Shown here: in pieces, positions 20,930 through 28,603 of the stretch
Numbering within the stretch: position 1 is the first letter of the stretch
How the letters are laid out: every line of letters begins with the position of its first letter
Source: an uncultured Anaerobutyricum sp.
GTDB taxonomy: Bacteria > Bacillota > Clostridia > Lachnospirales > Lachnospiraceae
DNA: 28,603 nucleotides
Reading direction: 5' to 3'
Assembly: GCA_934317185.1 (NCBI GenBank)
Contig: CAKREJ010000012.1
Coordinates: 1-28,603 of the forward strand
The notes under the pieces: generated by a model
The model's database searches: none
Seen by the model: only the letters and a program-made list of their open reading frames with translations
What the model was told of the DNA's origin: nothing
Translations under genes and position numbers: made by a program

Positions 20930-21887
20930 TCCCGATTCCTTTCTCTTCTATTATATTTAAAACAGAATCAAGCAGCTCTTTTTCCTGTTCATATTCTTTT
21001 TTATTCAGCCAGATTACCTCTTTTTCCCTGCGAAACCAGGTAAGCTGTCTCTTTGCAAAATGTCTGGTATCCCTTTTAATCTTTTCAACCGTCTCTTCTA
21101 ATGTCATTCTGCCGTCAAAATAATCAAAAAACTCTTTATATCCAAGTCCCTGCATGGATACAAGATTCTTTGTATAACCTTCTTCTACAAGTTTTTTTAC
21201 TTCAAAAAGAAGTCCCTGTTCCATCATGCTATCTACACGTTGATTGATACGGTCATACAATATGTCCCTGTCATGATACAACACAAAATATGCAAAATTA
21301 TACGGAGATTCTTTCTGTCTTTGCTCTTTGTTATGCTCTGATAACTTCTGTCCGGTTTCTTTATAATATTCCAACGCACGGATTACTTTCTTTACATTAT
21401 TAAAATGTACAAGCTGTGCATATTCCGGATCCTTTTTTTTAAGGATTTCGTAAAGATATTCTTTTCCTTTTTCTATTGCAAGTTGTTCTAGCTCTTTGCG
21501 ATAACTTTCTTTTTCTTCATGCTGCGAAAAATCAATATCATACAATAATGCCTGAATATAGAATCCTGTCCCACCAACAACAATCGGTATATGTCCTGCC
21601 GCATAGATTTTTTTCATAGCTTCTTTTGATTTTTCCACAAAAGATACTACATTAAACTCTTCGGATGGATCTAATTCATCAATCAGATAATGCGGTACTC
21701 CCTGCATTTCTTCCGGACGGATCTTTGCGGTACCAATATCCATCTTTTTATATACCTGCATAGAATCCGCACTGATAATTTCTCCACCGATACTTTTGGC
21801 CAGCTCAATAGAAAGACTGGTTTTCCCGGCGGCTGTCGGTCCGGTTAATATAATAAGAGGTTTCTTTTCCTGTTGTTTCACGCCCAT
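20913..21887 (-). CDS. miaA: tRNA dimethylallyltransferase
   Basis: A 324-residue enzyme that adds the isopentenyl group from DMAPP to A37 of tRNAs reading UNN codons, giving i6A. The P-loop is GPTAAGKTS at 16-24, followed by IISADSMQVYKKMDIGTAKI and VVGGTGFYIQALL. Length is typical. GAGGGGG abuts the ATG at 21887; a GTG two codons later (21881) is better spaced and could be the real start. It begins 6 nt after mutL. Its product is the substrate of MiaB, encoded at the head of the same operon. Confidence 0.97.
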   Translation of the reverse strand: MGVKQQEKKPLIILTGPTAAGKTSLSIELAKSIGGEIISADSMQVYKKMDIGTAKIRPEEMQGVPHYLIDELDPSEEFNVVSFVEKSKEAMKKIYAAGHIPIVVGGTGFYIQALLYDIDFSQHEEKESYRKELEQLAIEKGKEYLYEILKKKDPEYAQLVHFNNVKKVIRALEYYKETGQKLSEHNKEQRQKESPYNFAYFVLYHDRDILYDRINQRVDSMMEQGLLFEVKKLVEEGYTKNLVSMQGLGYKEFFDYFDGRMTLEETVEKIKRDTRHFAKRQLTWFRREKEVIWLNKKEYEQEKELLDSVLNIIEEKGIGNGTKR

Positions 21888-21893
21888 CCCCCT

Positions 21894-24014
21894 CTACTGT
21901 ACTCTCTTAAACTTCTTTTCCAGTTCATATTTTGTCATTGAAATAATTGTCGGACGACCATGTGGACACTGATATGGATTATCCAGTTTCATAAGTTGAT
22001 CCATGAGACTGTCCATCTCCTCATAAGACATTGTTGTATTTCCCTTTACCGCTGCCTTACATGCCATCGTTGCCAGTTTGTCCGTAATCATCTCCATATT
22101 CATCTTACCACTGTTTTCTTCAATTTGATCAAAAATCTCAATAAACAGCTCCTGTGGATCGATTCCCAGTAAATTTGCCGGAACCCCACGAATACAATAC
22201 TCGTTTCCGCCAAATTCTTCAATAAGAAATCCCAGTTTTTTAAAAGATTCTTCACATAATTCAAATTTTTGCTGTTCTTTTATACTAAAAGTAAGTATAA
22301 CCGGCGGTGCAACCATCTGCTGAACAATCGTATTATTTTCGAGATCTTTTTTCAGCTTCTCATACATCACTTTTTCATGAGCCGCATGCTGATCTACGAA
22401 AAATAACTTCTCATCATATTCTACGAGCCAGTAAGTACGAAATACCTGCCCTATAATCCTGTGCTTTGGACGGGCTTCTTCAGAAAGAAGTGGAACATCC
22501 GCAAAGCTCATCTGTGTACCTTTTGTATAGTTATCTGCTTCTTTTAAAAGCTCAACCTGTGGTTTTCCTGGCTGTGTCTGCTGCTCTGACTGCGTTTGTC
22601 TCGTATCGAACTTTGTAACCTCTTTAGATTGAACAGTATTTATACTGTTTTTTTCTATTGTCTTTGGAATTACTTTATCAATTTCTTTTTGAATTTCTGT
22701 ATTTTCTCCGACATGCAAACGGGCAATTCTTTCTTCAATCGAACTTCTTCGATTTGATATTTCTACTGTATTTTTTCCCTGTACATTCCCTTGTTCGTCA
22801 GGATTTGACATGACTTTTTTTGTGTCGCTTCCTGCTGCTGAAAATGAATTCTTTGTTTCAGGCTGACTGTTTTCCTTTGTCTTTTCGATTTCTTGAATTT
22901 TTTCCTTCGAAAGTGAGGAAAAACGTTCTTCTATCGCCTTTCTTTTCTTCTCAAAAGGCTCTGGAATTTTTTTGATATTATCTTTTGCTTTCTTCTCACT
23001 CCCAAGACCTACTTTCGGAATCAGCTCTTTTTTTACAAAACTACTTCGAACCGCACTCATAACAGAAGAATATAATTCCTCTGCATTTCGAAAACGCATC
23101 TCCATCTTAGCCGGATGAACATTCGCATCAAATGAATGGGGATCCATTGAGATCATCAGTGCTGTAAAAGGGAATTTATGCACCATAGCATGCCCTTTAT
23201 ACCCTTCTTCTATTGCCTTACTGATAATATTATTTTTCAGATAACGCCCATTTACAAAATAATTCTCATAGTTTCTGTTTCCACGGGAAATAACAGGCTT
23301 TCCGATATATCCATCCACTAATATCCCATTTTCATTGCCTTTTACCGGCAAAAGATTCATCGCTACATCTCTTCCAAAAATATTGTAAATAACATCCTTT
23401 AAATTTCCATTTCCTGAAGTGGAAACTTTATTTTTATTATCACAGATAAATTTAAAAGAAATATTCGGATGACTTAATGCAAGACGCTGAATAAAAGCCT
23501 CTACATAGCCTGCTTCTGTCATTTTAGATTTTAAAAACTTTCTCCTTGCCGGTGTATTAAAGAAGAGATCACGAATAATAAATGTTGTTCCTTCCGGACA
23601 CCCAATCTCCTCGCAGTTCTTTTCTTCTCCACCTTCAATGACATAACGGATTCCGGATATTCCCTCATCTGTTTTTGTGATAAGTTCCACCCTGGCAACC
23701 GCTGCGATACTGGATAATGCCTCTCCTCGAAATCCCAGTGAAGCCACAGTCTCAAGATCACCTGCTGATCGAATCTTACTTGTAGCATGCGGAAGAAAAG
23801 CCTTTGAAACCTGTTCTTTCTCGATGCCACAGCCATTGTCTGTTATTCGTATAAAATCAATACCACCGCCCTTAATTTCCACTGTAACTGCTGTCGAACT
23901 GGCATCTACCGCATTCTCCACAAGCTCTTTTACAATAGAAGAAGGACGTTCTACTACCTCACCGGCCGCAATCTGATTAATCGTATCCTGATCTAGAACT
24001 TTTATCTCTGCCAT
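21894..24014 (-). CDS. mutL: DNA mismatch repair protein MutL (endonuclease type)
   Basis: A 706-residue MutL. The GHKL ATPase part has NQIAAGEVVERP, KELVENAVDA (Glu30, Asn34), DNGCGI, ATSKI and LGFRGEAL. A long, polar linker (about 335-500, rich in Lys, Glu, Gln, Ser) follows. The C-terminal domain has the metal-binding DQHAAHEKVMYE (541-552) and CPHGRPT motifs that mark nicking MutL proteins of bacteria without MutH. The ATG at 24014 is chosen because AGGGAG lies 6 nt upstream and the family N-terminus MAEIKVLDQDT begins there; the open frame extends 28 codons further without support. Confidence 0.97.
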   Translation of the reverse strand: MAEIKVLDQDTINQIAAGEVVERPSSIVKELVENAVDASSTAVTVEIKGGGIDFIRITDNGCGIEKEQVSKAFLPHATSKIRSAGDLETVASLGFRGEALSSIAAVARVELITKTDEGISGIRYVIEGGEEKNCEEIGCPEGTTFIIRDLFFNTPARRKFLKSKMTEAGYVEAFIQRLALSHPNISFKFICDNKNKVSTSGNGNLKDVIYNIFGRDVAMNLLPVKGNENGILVDGYIGKPVISRGNRNYENYFVNGRYLKNNIISKAIEEGYKGHAMVHKFPFTALMISMDPHSFDANVHPAKMEMRFRNAEELYSSVMSAVRSSFVKKELIPKVGLGSEKKAKDNIKKIPEPFEKKRKAIEERFSSLSKEKIQEIEKTKENSQPETKNSFSAAGSDTKKVMSNPDEQGNVQGKNTVEISNRRSSIEERIARLHVGENTEIQKEIDKVIPKTIEKNSINTVQSKEVTKFDTRQTQSEQQTQPGKPQVELLKEADNYTKGTQMSFADVPLLSEEARPKHRIIGQVFRTYWLVEYDEKLFFVDQHAAHEKVMYEKLKKDLENNTIVQQMVAPPVILTFSIKEQQKFELCEESFKKLGFLIEEFGGNEYCIRGVPANLLGIDPQELFIEIFDQIEENSGKMNMEMITDKLATMACKAAVKGNTTMSYEEMDSLMDQLMKLDNPYQCPHGRPTIISMTKYELEKKFKRVQ

Positions 24015-24174
24015 GCTTTCTCCCTTCTGACACCTATATACTCTCAAATTCTTTCTTACGCTTAATTTTATGAATATATTTTTCTGTCCTTTTATCACTT
24101 CTCATTCCTACAATTTTTATATATCTAACATTGTGTTTATATTTAAGAAATAAAAATTCTATGTAATAATCATC

Positions 24175-26805
24175 TTATTTACACTTCTTCTGCAGTTCAT
24201 AAAGCTGATTCATTGCCTCCATCGGAGTCATATTACTTATATCCAACTTTTTCAATGTTTCTTCCACTTCACTTTTCTTTGGCTGTTCTGCTACCATTCC
24301 CATCGTATCAAATAACGAGATCTGTACCGGCTCGACATCTTCTGTACGCTTCTTTCCAATATTTTTTGTATTCGCTGTAATATCCGATTGTTCTAATTCT
24401 ACCGAAATTTCTTTGGCTCTTTCAATAACAACCTCCGGCACACCGGCAAGCTTTGCCACCTGAATTCCATAGCTTCTGTCCGCACTGCCTTTAATAATTT
24501 TTCGCAGGAAAATAATACTGTCTCCCTTTTCCTGCACTGCGATACAGTAATTATTTACACCCGGAAGCTTGCCCTCTAATTCTGTCAGCTCGTGATAATG
24601 GGTCGCAAATAATGTCTTTGCTCCCGACAAAGAAGAACCTGCTATATATTCCACAACCGCCCACGCAATAGAAAGACCATCAAATGTACTCGTTCCTCTT
24701 CCAATTTCATCAAGAATTAAAAGGCTGTCTTTCGTTGCATGTCGTAAAATATTCGCAACTTCGCTCATTTCTACCATAAATGTACTCTGTCCGGAAGCCA
24801 GATCATCTGACGCACCTACTCTTGTAAAAATACGGTCTACCAGACCAATATTTGCAGACTTTGCCGGAACAAAAGAACCAATCTGTGCCATAAGTACGAT
24901 TAGTGCTGTCTGTCTCATATATGTAGACTTTCCTGCCATATTCGGACCGGTAATAATATCTACACGATTCTTTTTATGATCAAGCAATGTGTCATTTGCC
25001 ACAAAAAGCTCTCCGGACATCATTTTTTCAACAACCGGATGTCTCCCATCTTTAATATCAATGACACCTTTTTGGTTAAGGGTCGGTCTTACATACTGAT
25101 TTGCTTCTGCTACAAGTGCAAGAGATGCAAATACATCAGTCCATGCGATCACACTGGCCGTTTTCTGAATCCGTTCCATCTCAGAAGCCAGTTTTTCACG
25201 GATTGACACATACGTTTCATATTCTAAAGCGTAAAGCTTATCCTCTGCTCCAAGAATCGTCCTTGCCAGTTCCGAAAGTTCTTCTGTCGTATAACGTTCC
25301 GCATTTGCAAGCGTCTGACGACGGATATAATAATCCGGCACTAAGTCTTTATAAGAATTTGTTACTTCTATATAATAACCAAAAACTTTATTAAAGCGTA
25401 CTCGCAGGTTTTTAATACCTGTCTTTTCCCGTTCTCTCTCTTCTAACTGTGCGAGCCATGTCTTTCCATCCGTTTTCGCCTTCTTTAAATGGTCGATTTC
25501 TTCATCAAAGCCTTCTTTGATAATTCCACCTTCCTTAATCGGAATCGGCGGATCCTCCTCAATGGAAGCTTCCAGCAATTCATGAAGGTCTTCTAATGGA
25601 TCAAGGCTTTCTGCCATTTTAGCAAGAACACCTTTACTAAATTGTGCAAGAATATCCTTAATATATGGCAAATATTGAATAGATGTCTTAAAGGAAATTA
25701 AATCTCTTGGATTGGCACTGCGATAGCTGACCTTCATCGTAAGACGCTCCAGGTCGTAAATAGAGTTCATATACTCACGAAGTTCTTCCCTTGCCATAAG
25801 GTTATCTTTTAACATTTCTACCGCATCTAACCGGTCCTGAATCGCTCTTTTATGAATGAGTGGCTGCTCAATCATCTTTCGAAGTGTTCTGGCTCCCATT
25901 GCTGTCTTTGTTTTATCAAGCACCCATAAAAGACTTCCCTTTTTCCCTTTTTCTCTTAACGTCTCACAAAGCTCTAAATTTCTTCTTGTAGAACTGTCAA
26001 TGACCATGTAGTTTTCTGTCGAATATACTTTTAATTCCATCAAATGAGAGAGCGAATTCTTCTGTGTTTCATGGAGATACTGTAATAATGCCCCACTTGC
26101 GATCTTGCCAAATGGATAATCTGACAGTCCGATTCCCTCTAAATTCACAAGATTATATTGGTCTTTAATCAGCTTTTCACACTTATCATTTTCAAAGTAA
26201 TCACTGGCAACCGGTGAAATAACTGCACCAACCTTATCTCTGATATAATCAAAATCCATCCCACAGATACAAAAGGCATCATTGCAGATAATCTCAGATG
26301 GCTGAAACTTATTCATTTCATCAAAAAGTGCGTCCTGATGTTCAACCTGTGTTGTCCGAAATTCTCCGGTGGACAAATCACACACACCGATTCCAAACAG
26401 GTCATCTTCACAGAACACACTCATAATGAAATTATTCTTTGATTCATCAAGGCTCTGCGTCATAACATTTGTTCCCGGTGTAACAACACGAATAACATCC
26501 CTCTTTACGATTCCTTTCGCAGCCTTTGGATCTTCCACCTGCTCACAGATGGCAACACGAAACCCTCTCTCTACCAACTTGTTAATATACGGCTCACAGG
26601 AATGGAAAGGCACCCCACACATAGGTGCCTTTTCTTCCTGACCACAATTTTTCCCTGTCAGGGTAATCTCTAACTCTCTTGATGCAGTAAGTGCATCATC
26701 ATAAAACATTTCGTAGAAATCCCCTAAACGGTAAAATAAAATACAGTCTTTATATTTATTCTTTATCTGGAAATACTGTTCCATCATTGGAGTCAGCTTA
26801 GCCAT
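24175..26805 (-). CDS. mutS: DNA mismatch repair protein MutS
   Basis: An 876-residue MutS1. The mismatch-binding Phe-x-Glu motif is in RLGDFYEMF near residue 28. The connector, lever and clamp regions follow, then the ABC-type ATPase with Walker A GPNMAGKST at 620-628, the signature region ASDDLASGQSTFMVEM and Walker B LLILDEIGRGTSTFDG. MutS recognises mispairs and recruits MutL. Its ATG overlaps the end of miaB by 8 nt, and GGAGG lies 10 nt upstream inside miaB. About 160 AT-rich bases separate it from mutL; I see no promoter or stem there. Confidence 0.98.
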   Translation of the reverse strand: MAKLTPMMEQYFQIKNKYKDCILFYRLGDFYEMFYDDALTASRELEITLTGKNCGQEEKAPMCGVPFHSCEPYINKLVERGFRVAICEQVEDPKAAKGIVKRDVIRVVTPGTNVMTQSLDESKNNFIMSVFCEDDLFGIGVCDLSTGEFRTTQVEHQDALFDEMNKFQPSEIICNDAFCICGMDFDYIRDKVGAVISPVASDYFENDKCEKLIKDQYNLVNLEGIGLSDYPFGKIASGALLQYLHETQKNSLSHLMELKVYSTENYMVIDSSTRRNLELCETLREKGKKGSLLWVLDKTKTAMGARTLRKMIEQPLIHKRAIQDRLDAVEMLKDNLMAREELREYMNSIYDLERLTMKVSYRSANPRDLISFKTSIQYLPYIKDILAQFSKGVLAKMAESLDPLEDLHELLEASIEEDPPIPIKEGGIIKEGFDEEIDHLKKAKTDGKTWLAQLEEREREKTGIKNLRVRFNKVFGYYIEVTNSYKDLVPDYYIRRQTLANAERYTTEELSELARTILGAEDKLYALEYETYVSIREKLASEMERIQKTASVIAWTDVFASLALVAEANQYVRPTLNQKGVIDIKDGRHPVVEKMMSGELFVANDTLLDHKKNRVDIITGPNMAGKSTYMRQTALIVLMAQIGSFVPAKSANIGLVDRIFTRVGASDDLASGQSTFMVEMSEVANILRHATKDSLLILDEIGRGTSTFDGLSIAWAVVEYIAGSSLSGAKTLFATHYHELTELEGKLPGVNNYCIAVQEKGDSIIFLRKIIKGSADRSYGIQVAKLAGVPEVVIERAKEISVELEQSDITANTKNIGKKRTEDVEPVQISLFDTMGMVAEQPKKSEVEETLKKLDISNMTPMEAMNQLYELQKKCK

Positions 26806-28246
26806 TTATGCTCAACCTCCCCAGATAATAAAATCCTTTGGATTCTTCTAACACAACAGGAACAATCTTACCAATCATAGAAGCATCTCCTTTAAAATGT
26901 ACAACACTGTTATTCGATAAGCGTCCTGTAACCATAGTTGCATCTTTTTCATCAAGTTCTTCTACCAAAACAAGTTCTGTATTCCCGGCAAGCTTTCCAT
27001 TTTGCTCTCTTGCCACTTCATTCACCACTTTTAATAAACGGTCAAATCTCTCATGTACCACTTCTTCCGGAACCTGATCCGACATTTTTGCTGCCGGTGT
27101 TCCCGAACGCTTGGAATAAATAAAAGTAAATGCACTGTCATACTTTGCTTTTCTTACGATATCAAGTGTCTCCTGAAAATCTTCCTCTGTCTCTCCCGGA
27201 AAACCTACAATAATATCTGTTGTAATCGCAATATCCGGAACAGCAGTACGAATCTTATCTACTAATGTAAGATAATGCTCCTTTGTATACTTTCTGTTCA
27301 TTAATTTTAAAATGCGGCTGCTTCCAGACTGCACCGGCAAATGAAGATGCTTACATATTTTCTTGGAATGTGCCATCACTTCAATAAGCTCATCGGATAA
27401 ATCCTTTGGATGAGAAGTCATAAATCGAATTCTTTCAATCCCTTCTACCTCTTCTACCATAGTAAGAAGCTTTGCAAAGCTGATCGGATTGTCAAGATTC
27501 TTTCCATAAGAGTTTACATTTTGTCCAAGAAGCATCACCTCTACAACACCTTCTGATGCCAGCTTCTTCACTTCTGCTACAATGTCCTCCGGCTTTCTGC
27601 TTCGCTCTCTTCCTCTTACATAAGGAACGATACAATAACTACAGAAATTATTACAGCCAAACATAATATTAACTCCGGCCTTAAATCCAAACTTACGGTC
27701 ACTTGGCAAATCTTCGATAATCTGATCCGTCTTCTCCCAAACATCAAATACCCTTTTTCTTCCGGAAAGACATTCATATAAAAGCTCTGCCAGTTTAAAA
27801 ATATTATGTGTTCCAAAAACAACATCAACAAACTTAAACGTTGTTTTCACCTTTTCCTGCTCCTCCGGCTCCTGCATCATGCATCCACACATAGCGATAA
27901 CCATCTCCGGATTCTTCTTTTTATAATTCTTCAAAGCTCCAAGTCTTCCATAAACACGAACATTCGCATTCTCACGAACAGTACATGTATTATAATAAAC
28001 AAAATCCGCTTTTTCTGTATCGGCTTTCACATAGCCGATATCTTCAAGAATTCCGTTCAACTTCTCCGAATCCTTAAAATTCATCTGACAGCCAAATGTC
28101 TGGTCATAAAATGTAAGCTTACGCCCAAGCTCAAGTTCTTTTTCTTTTATAATATCTCTGCACTTTGCAATAAAATACCGCTGTCTCTCCGGTTCCTTTT
28201 CCGGTGCAGGCGCGGTTGTATCAATTAATTCATAGTTTATATTCAT
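26798..28246 (-). CDS. miaB: tRNA-2-methylthio-N6-dimethylallyladenosine synthase
   Basis: A 482-residue methylthiotransferase that converts i6A37 to ms2i6A37 in tRNA. Three domains are visible: UPF0004 with cluster cysteines Cys53, Cys88 and Cys122 (FGCQMN, NTCTVRENA, MCGCM); radical SAM with Cys198-x3-Cys202-x2-Cys205 (GCNNFCSYCIVPYVRGRERSR begins here); and a C-terminal TRAM domain. The ATG at 28246 is chosen because GGAGG lies 5 nt upstream; an in-frame TTG four codons earlier overlaps that site. It heads the miaB-mutS-mutL-miaA operon behind its own promoter and is divergent from the tRNA-Glu genes. Confidence 0.97.
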   Translation of the reverse strand: MNINYELIDTTAPAPEKEPERQRYFIAKCRDIIKEKELELGRKLTFYDQTFGCQMNFKDSEKLNGILEDIGYVKADTEKADFVYYNTCTVRENANVRVYGRLGALKNYKKKNPEMVIAMCGCMMQEPEEQEKVKTTFKFVDVVFGTHNIFKLAELLYECLSGRKRVFDVWEKTDQIIEDLPSDRKFGFKAGVNIMFGCNNFCSYCIVPYVRGRERSRKPEDIVAEVKKLASEGVVEVMLLGQNVNSYGKNLDNPISFAKLLTMVEEVEGIERIRFMTSHPKDLSDELIEVMAHSKKICKHLHLPVQSGSSRILKLMNRKYTKEHYLTLVDKIRTAVPDIAITTDIIVGFPGETEEDFQETLDIVRKAKYDSAFTFIYSKRSGTPAAKMSDQVPEEVVHERFDRLLKVVNEVAREQNGKLAGNTELVLVEELDEKDATMVTGRLSNNSVVHFKGDASMIGKIVPVVLEESKGFYYLGRLSING

Positions 28247-28292
28247 TATAACCTCCAAGGTGTGTAAAATTATTTTTTACGCAGATAGAATT

Positions 28293-28321
28293 ATTATAGG
28301 ATAAGTCTTTTTATTTTTCAA
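28293..28321 (-). promoter_or_regulatory. Promoter of the miaB-mutS-mutL-miaA operon
   Basis: On the minus strand TTGAAA (28321-28316), a 17-nt spacer and a perfect TATAAT (28298-28293). The leader is about 40 nt and holds an AT-rich inverted repeat, GTAAAA with TTTTAC. It lies back to back with the first tRNA-Glu promoter, 11 nt between the two -35 boxes. Confidence 0.75.
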
Positions 28322-28332
28322 GAAAAAAGTAC

Positions 28333-28361
28333 TTGATTTTTATTTTTGTCTGTGTTATATT
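28333..28361 (+). promoter_or_regulatory. Promoter of the first tRNA-Glu gene
   Basis: TTGATT (28333-28338), a 17-nt spacer and TATATT (28356-28361) with TGT just before the -10 (extended -10). Transcription would begin about 12 nt before the mature tRNA, within CAAGTCGCAA, a block also found at the same place before the second copy. Confidence 0.7.
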
Positions 28362-28380
28362 AGACAAGTCGCAACGATAT

Positions 28381-28452
28381 GGTCGATTGGTCAAGCGGCT
28401 AAGACGTCGCCCTCTCACGGCGAAAACAGGGGTTCGATTCCCCTATCGACTA
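28381..28452 (+). tRNA. tRNA-Glu, anticodon CTC (copy 1)
   Basis: A 72-nt cloverleaf. The acceptor stem GGTCGAT/ATCGACT contains a G1-U72 wobble, with A as discriminator. The anticodon stem TCGCC/GGCGA (28407-28411 with 28419-28423) holds the loop CTCTCAC, giving anticodon CUC at 28414-28416, which reads GAG. The T arm is AGGGG-TTCGATT-CCCCT. The body follows the usual Firmicutes tRNA-Glu pattern (TTGGTCAAGCGG, TTAAGAC-like D arm). CCA is not encoded; a T6 run follows directly and may end transcription. Confidence 0.93.
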
Positions 28453-28479
28453 TTTTTTAAAATAAAATTGAAAAAGTTC

Positions 28480-28508
28480 TTGATTTTTATTTTAAGATAT
28501 GATATATT
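28480..28508 (+). promoter_or_regulatory. Promoter of the second tRNA-Glu gene
   Basis: TTGATT (28480-28485), a 17-nt spacer and TATATT (28503-28508) preceded by TGA (extended -10). Spacing to its tRNA matches the first copy exactly, while the spacer sequence has diverged. Confidence 0.7.
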
Positions 28509-28527
28509 AATCAAGTCGCAATAATGT

Positions 28528-28599
28528 GGTCGATTGGTCAAGCGGCTAAGACGTCGCCCTCTCACGGCGAAAACAGGGGTTCGATTCCCCTATCGACTA
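28528..28599 (+). tRNA. tRNA-Glu, anticodon CTC (copy 2)
   Basis: Base-for-base identical to the copy 147 bp upstream: same G1-U72 wobble, CUC anticodon at 28561-28563, T arm and A discriminator, with no encoded CCA. The window ends 4 nt after the gene in a T run, so further copies beyond the edge cannot be excluded. Confidence 0.93.
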
Positions 28600-28603
28600 T
28601 TTT

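Larger units (their letters stand above)
28330..28603 (+). repeat. 147-bp tandem duplication of promoter plus tRNA-Glu
   Basis: The unit GT-x-CTTGATTTTTATTTT ... CAAGTCGCAA ... tRNA occurs twice with a period of 147 bp. The tRNA, the -35 and -10 boxes and the CAAGTCGCAA block are conserved; the spacer and the segment just before the tRNA differ. This is a gene duplication that kept its control elements, not a CRISPR or insertion sequence. Confidence 0.8.

Noticed and set aside
20638..21123. 161-codon open frame on the plus strand
   Set aside because: Antisense to the PLP lyase-like gene and miaA; low-complexity Phe/Ser-rich translation and no start signals.
24015..24098. N-terminal extension of mutL by 28 codons
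   Set aside because: The family N-terminus and a good ribosome binding site are at the ATG at 24014; the extension is AT-rich with no start signal.
27806..28228. 140-codon open frame on the plus strand
   Set aside because: Antisense to the N-terminal half of miaB, whose cysteine motifs are clear on the minus strand.
28333..28524. 63-codon open frame on the plus strand at the tRNA genes
   Set aside because: It runs through the promoter and the whole of the first tRNA gene; the cloverleaf explains the sequence.
28330..28603. Short repeat array, possibly CRISPR
   Set aside because: Only two units of 147 bp, and the conserved part is a complete tRNA with its promoter.
1..28603. Mobile element, prophage or defence system
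   Set aside because: No transposase, integrase, phage or nuclease-defence gene and no terminal repeats; all identified genes are core functions with consistent base composition and strand.

Overview
The window is a dense, AT-rich bacterial chromosome segment that reads as Clostridia, most likely family Lachnospiraceae. This rests on the gene order (radC-mreBCD-PBP2-minCDE-rodA-mgsA; miaB-mutS-mutL-miaA-aluminium-resistance-like gene), strong AGGAGG ribosome binding sites, and the protein sequences. I cannot name the genus. Every protein gene lies on the minus strand, as expected for a leading-strand block; only two tRNA genes at the right edge are on the plus strand. There is no mobile element, prophage, CRISPR array or defence locus, and no gap between genes longer than about 230 bases.

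Read in transcription order (right to left): a promoter at about 28.3 kb drives miaB, mutS, mutL, miaA and a PLP-dependent lyase-like gene, joining tRNA A37 modification to mismatch repair. An extended -10 promoter at 19.56 kb precedes radC and a long cell-shape/division block: mreB, mreC, mreD, a very large class B PBP (PBP2), minC, minD, minE and rodA, then mgsA and a dacA-type carboxypeptidase. A lone small P-loop gene has its own promoter (8.8 kb). A second envelope/division block follows: radical SAM protein, membrane-anchored HlyD-like protein, PLP-binding YggS family protein and sepF. Next come aroB, lspA and an RluD-family pseudouridine synthase, then rpsO with its own promoter and structured leader, a TPR membrane protein, and finally ptsH and the start of ptsI behind a consensus promoter.

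The rightmost 270 bases hold two identical tRNA-Glu(CTC) genes in a 147-bp tandem repeat, each with its own promoter, divergent from miaB.

The content is mostly core housekeeping and I see no clear new system. The points most worth a second look are: a roughly 230-residue insertion in PBP2; non-canonical nucleotide-site residues in MreB; Glu in place of the catalytic Asp of methylglyoxal synthase; the uncharacterised HlyD-like protein next to sepF; the tandem tRNA-Glu(CTC) repeat; and a recurring layout in which a strong hairpin sits only 16-36 nt upstream of the next gene's start.
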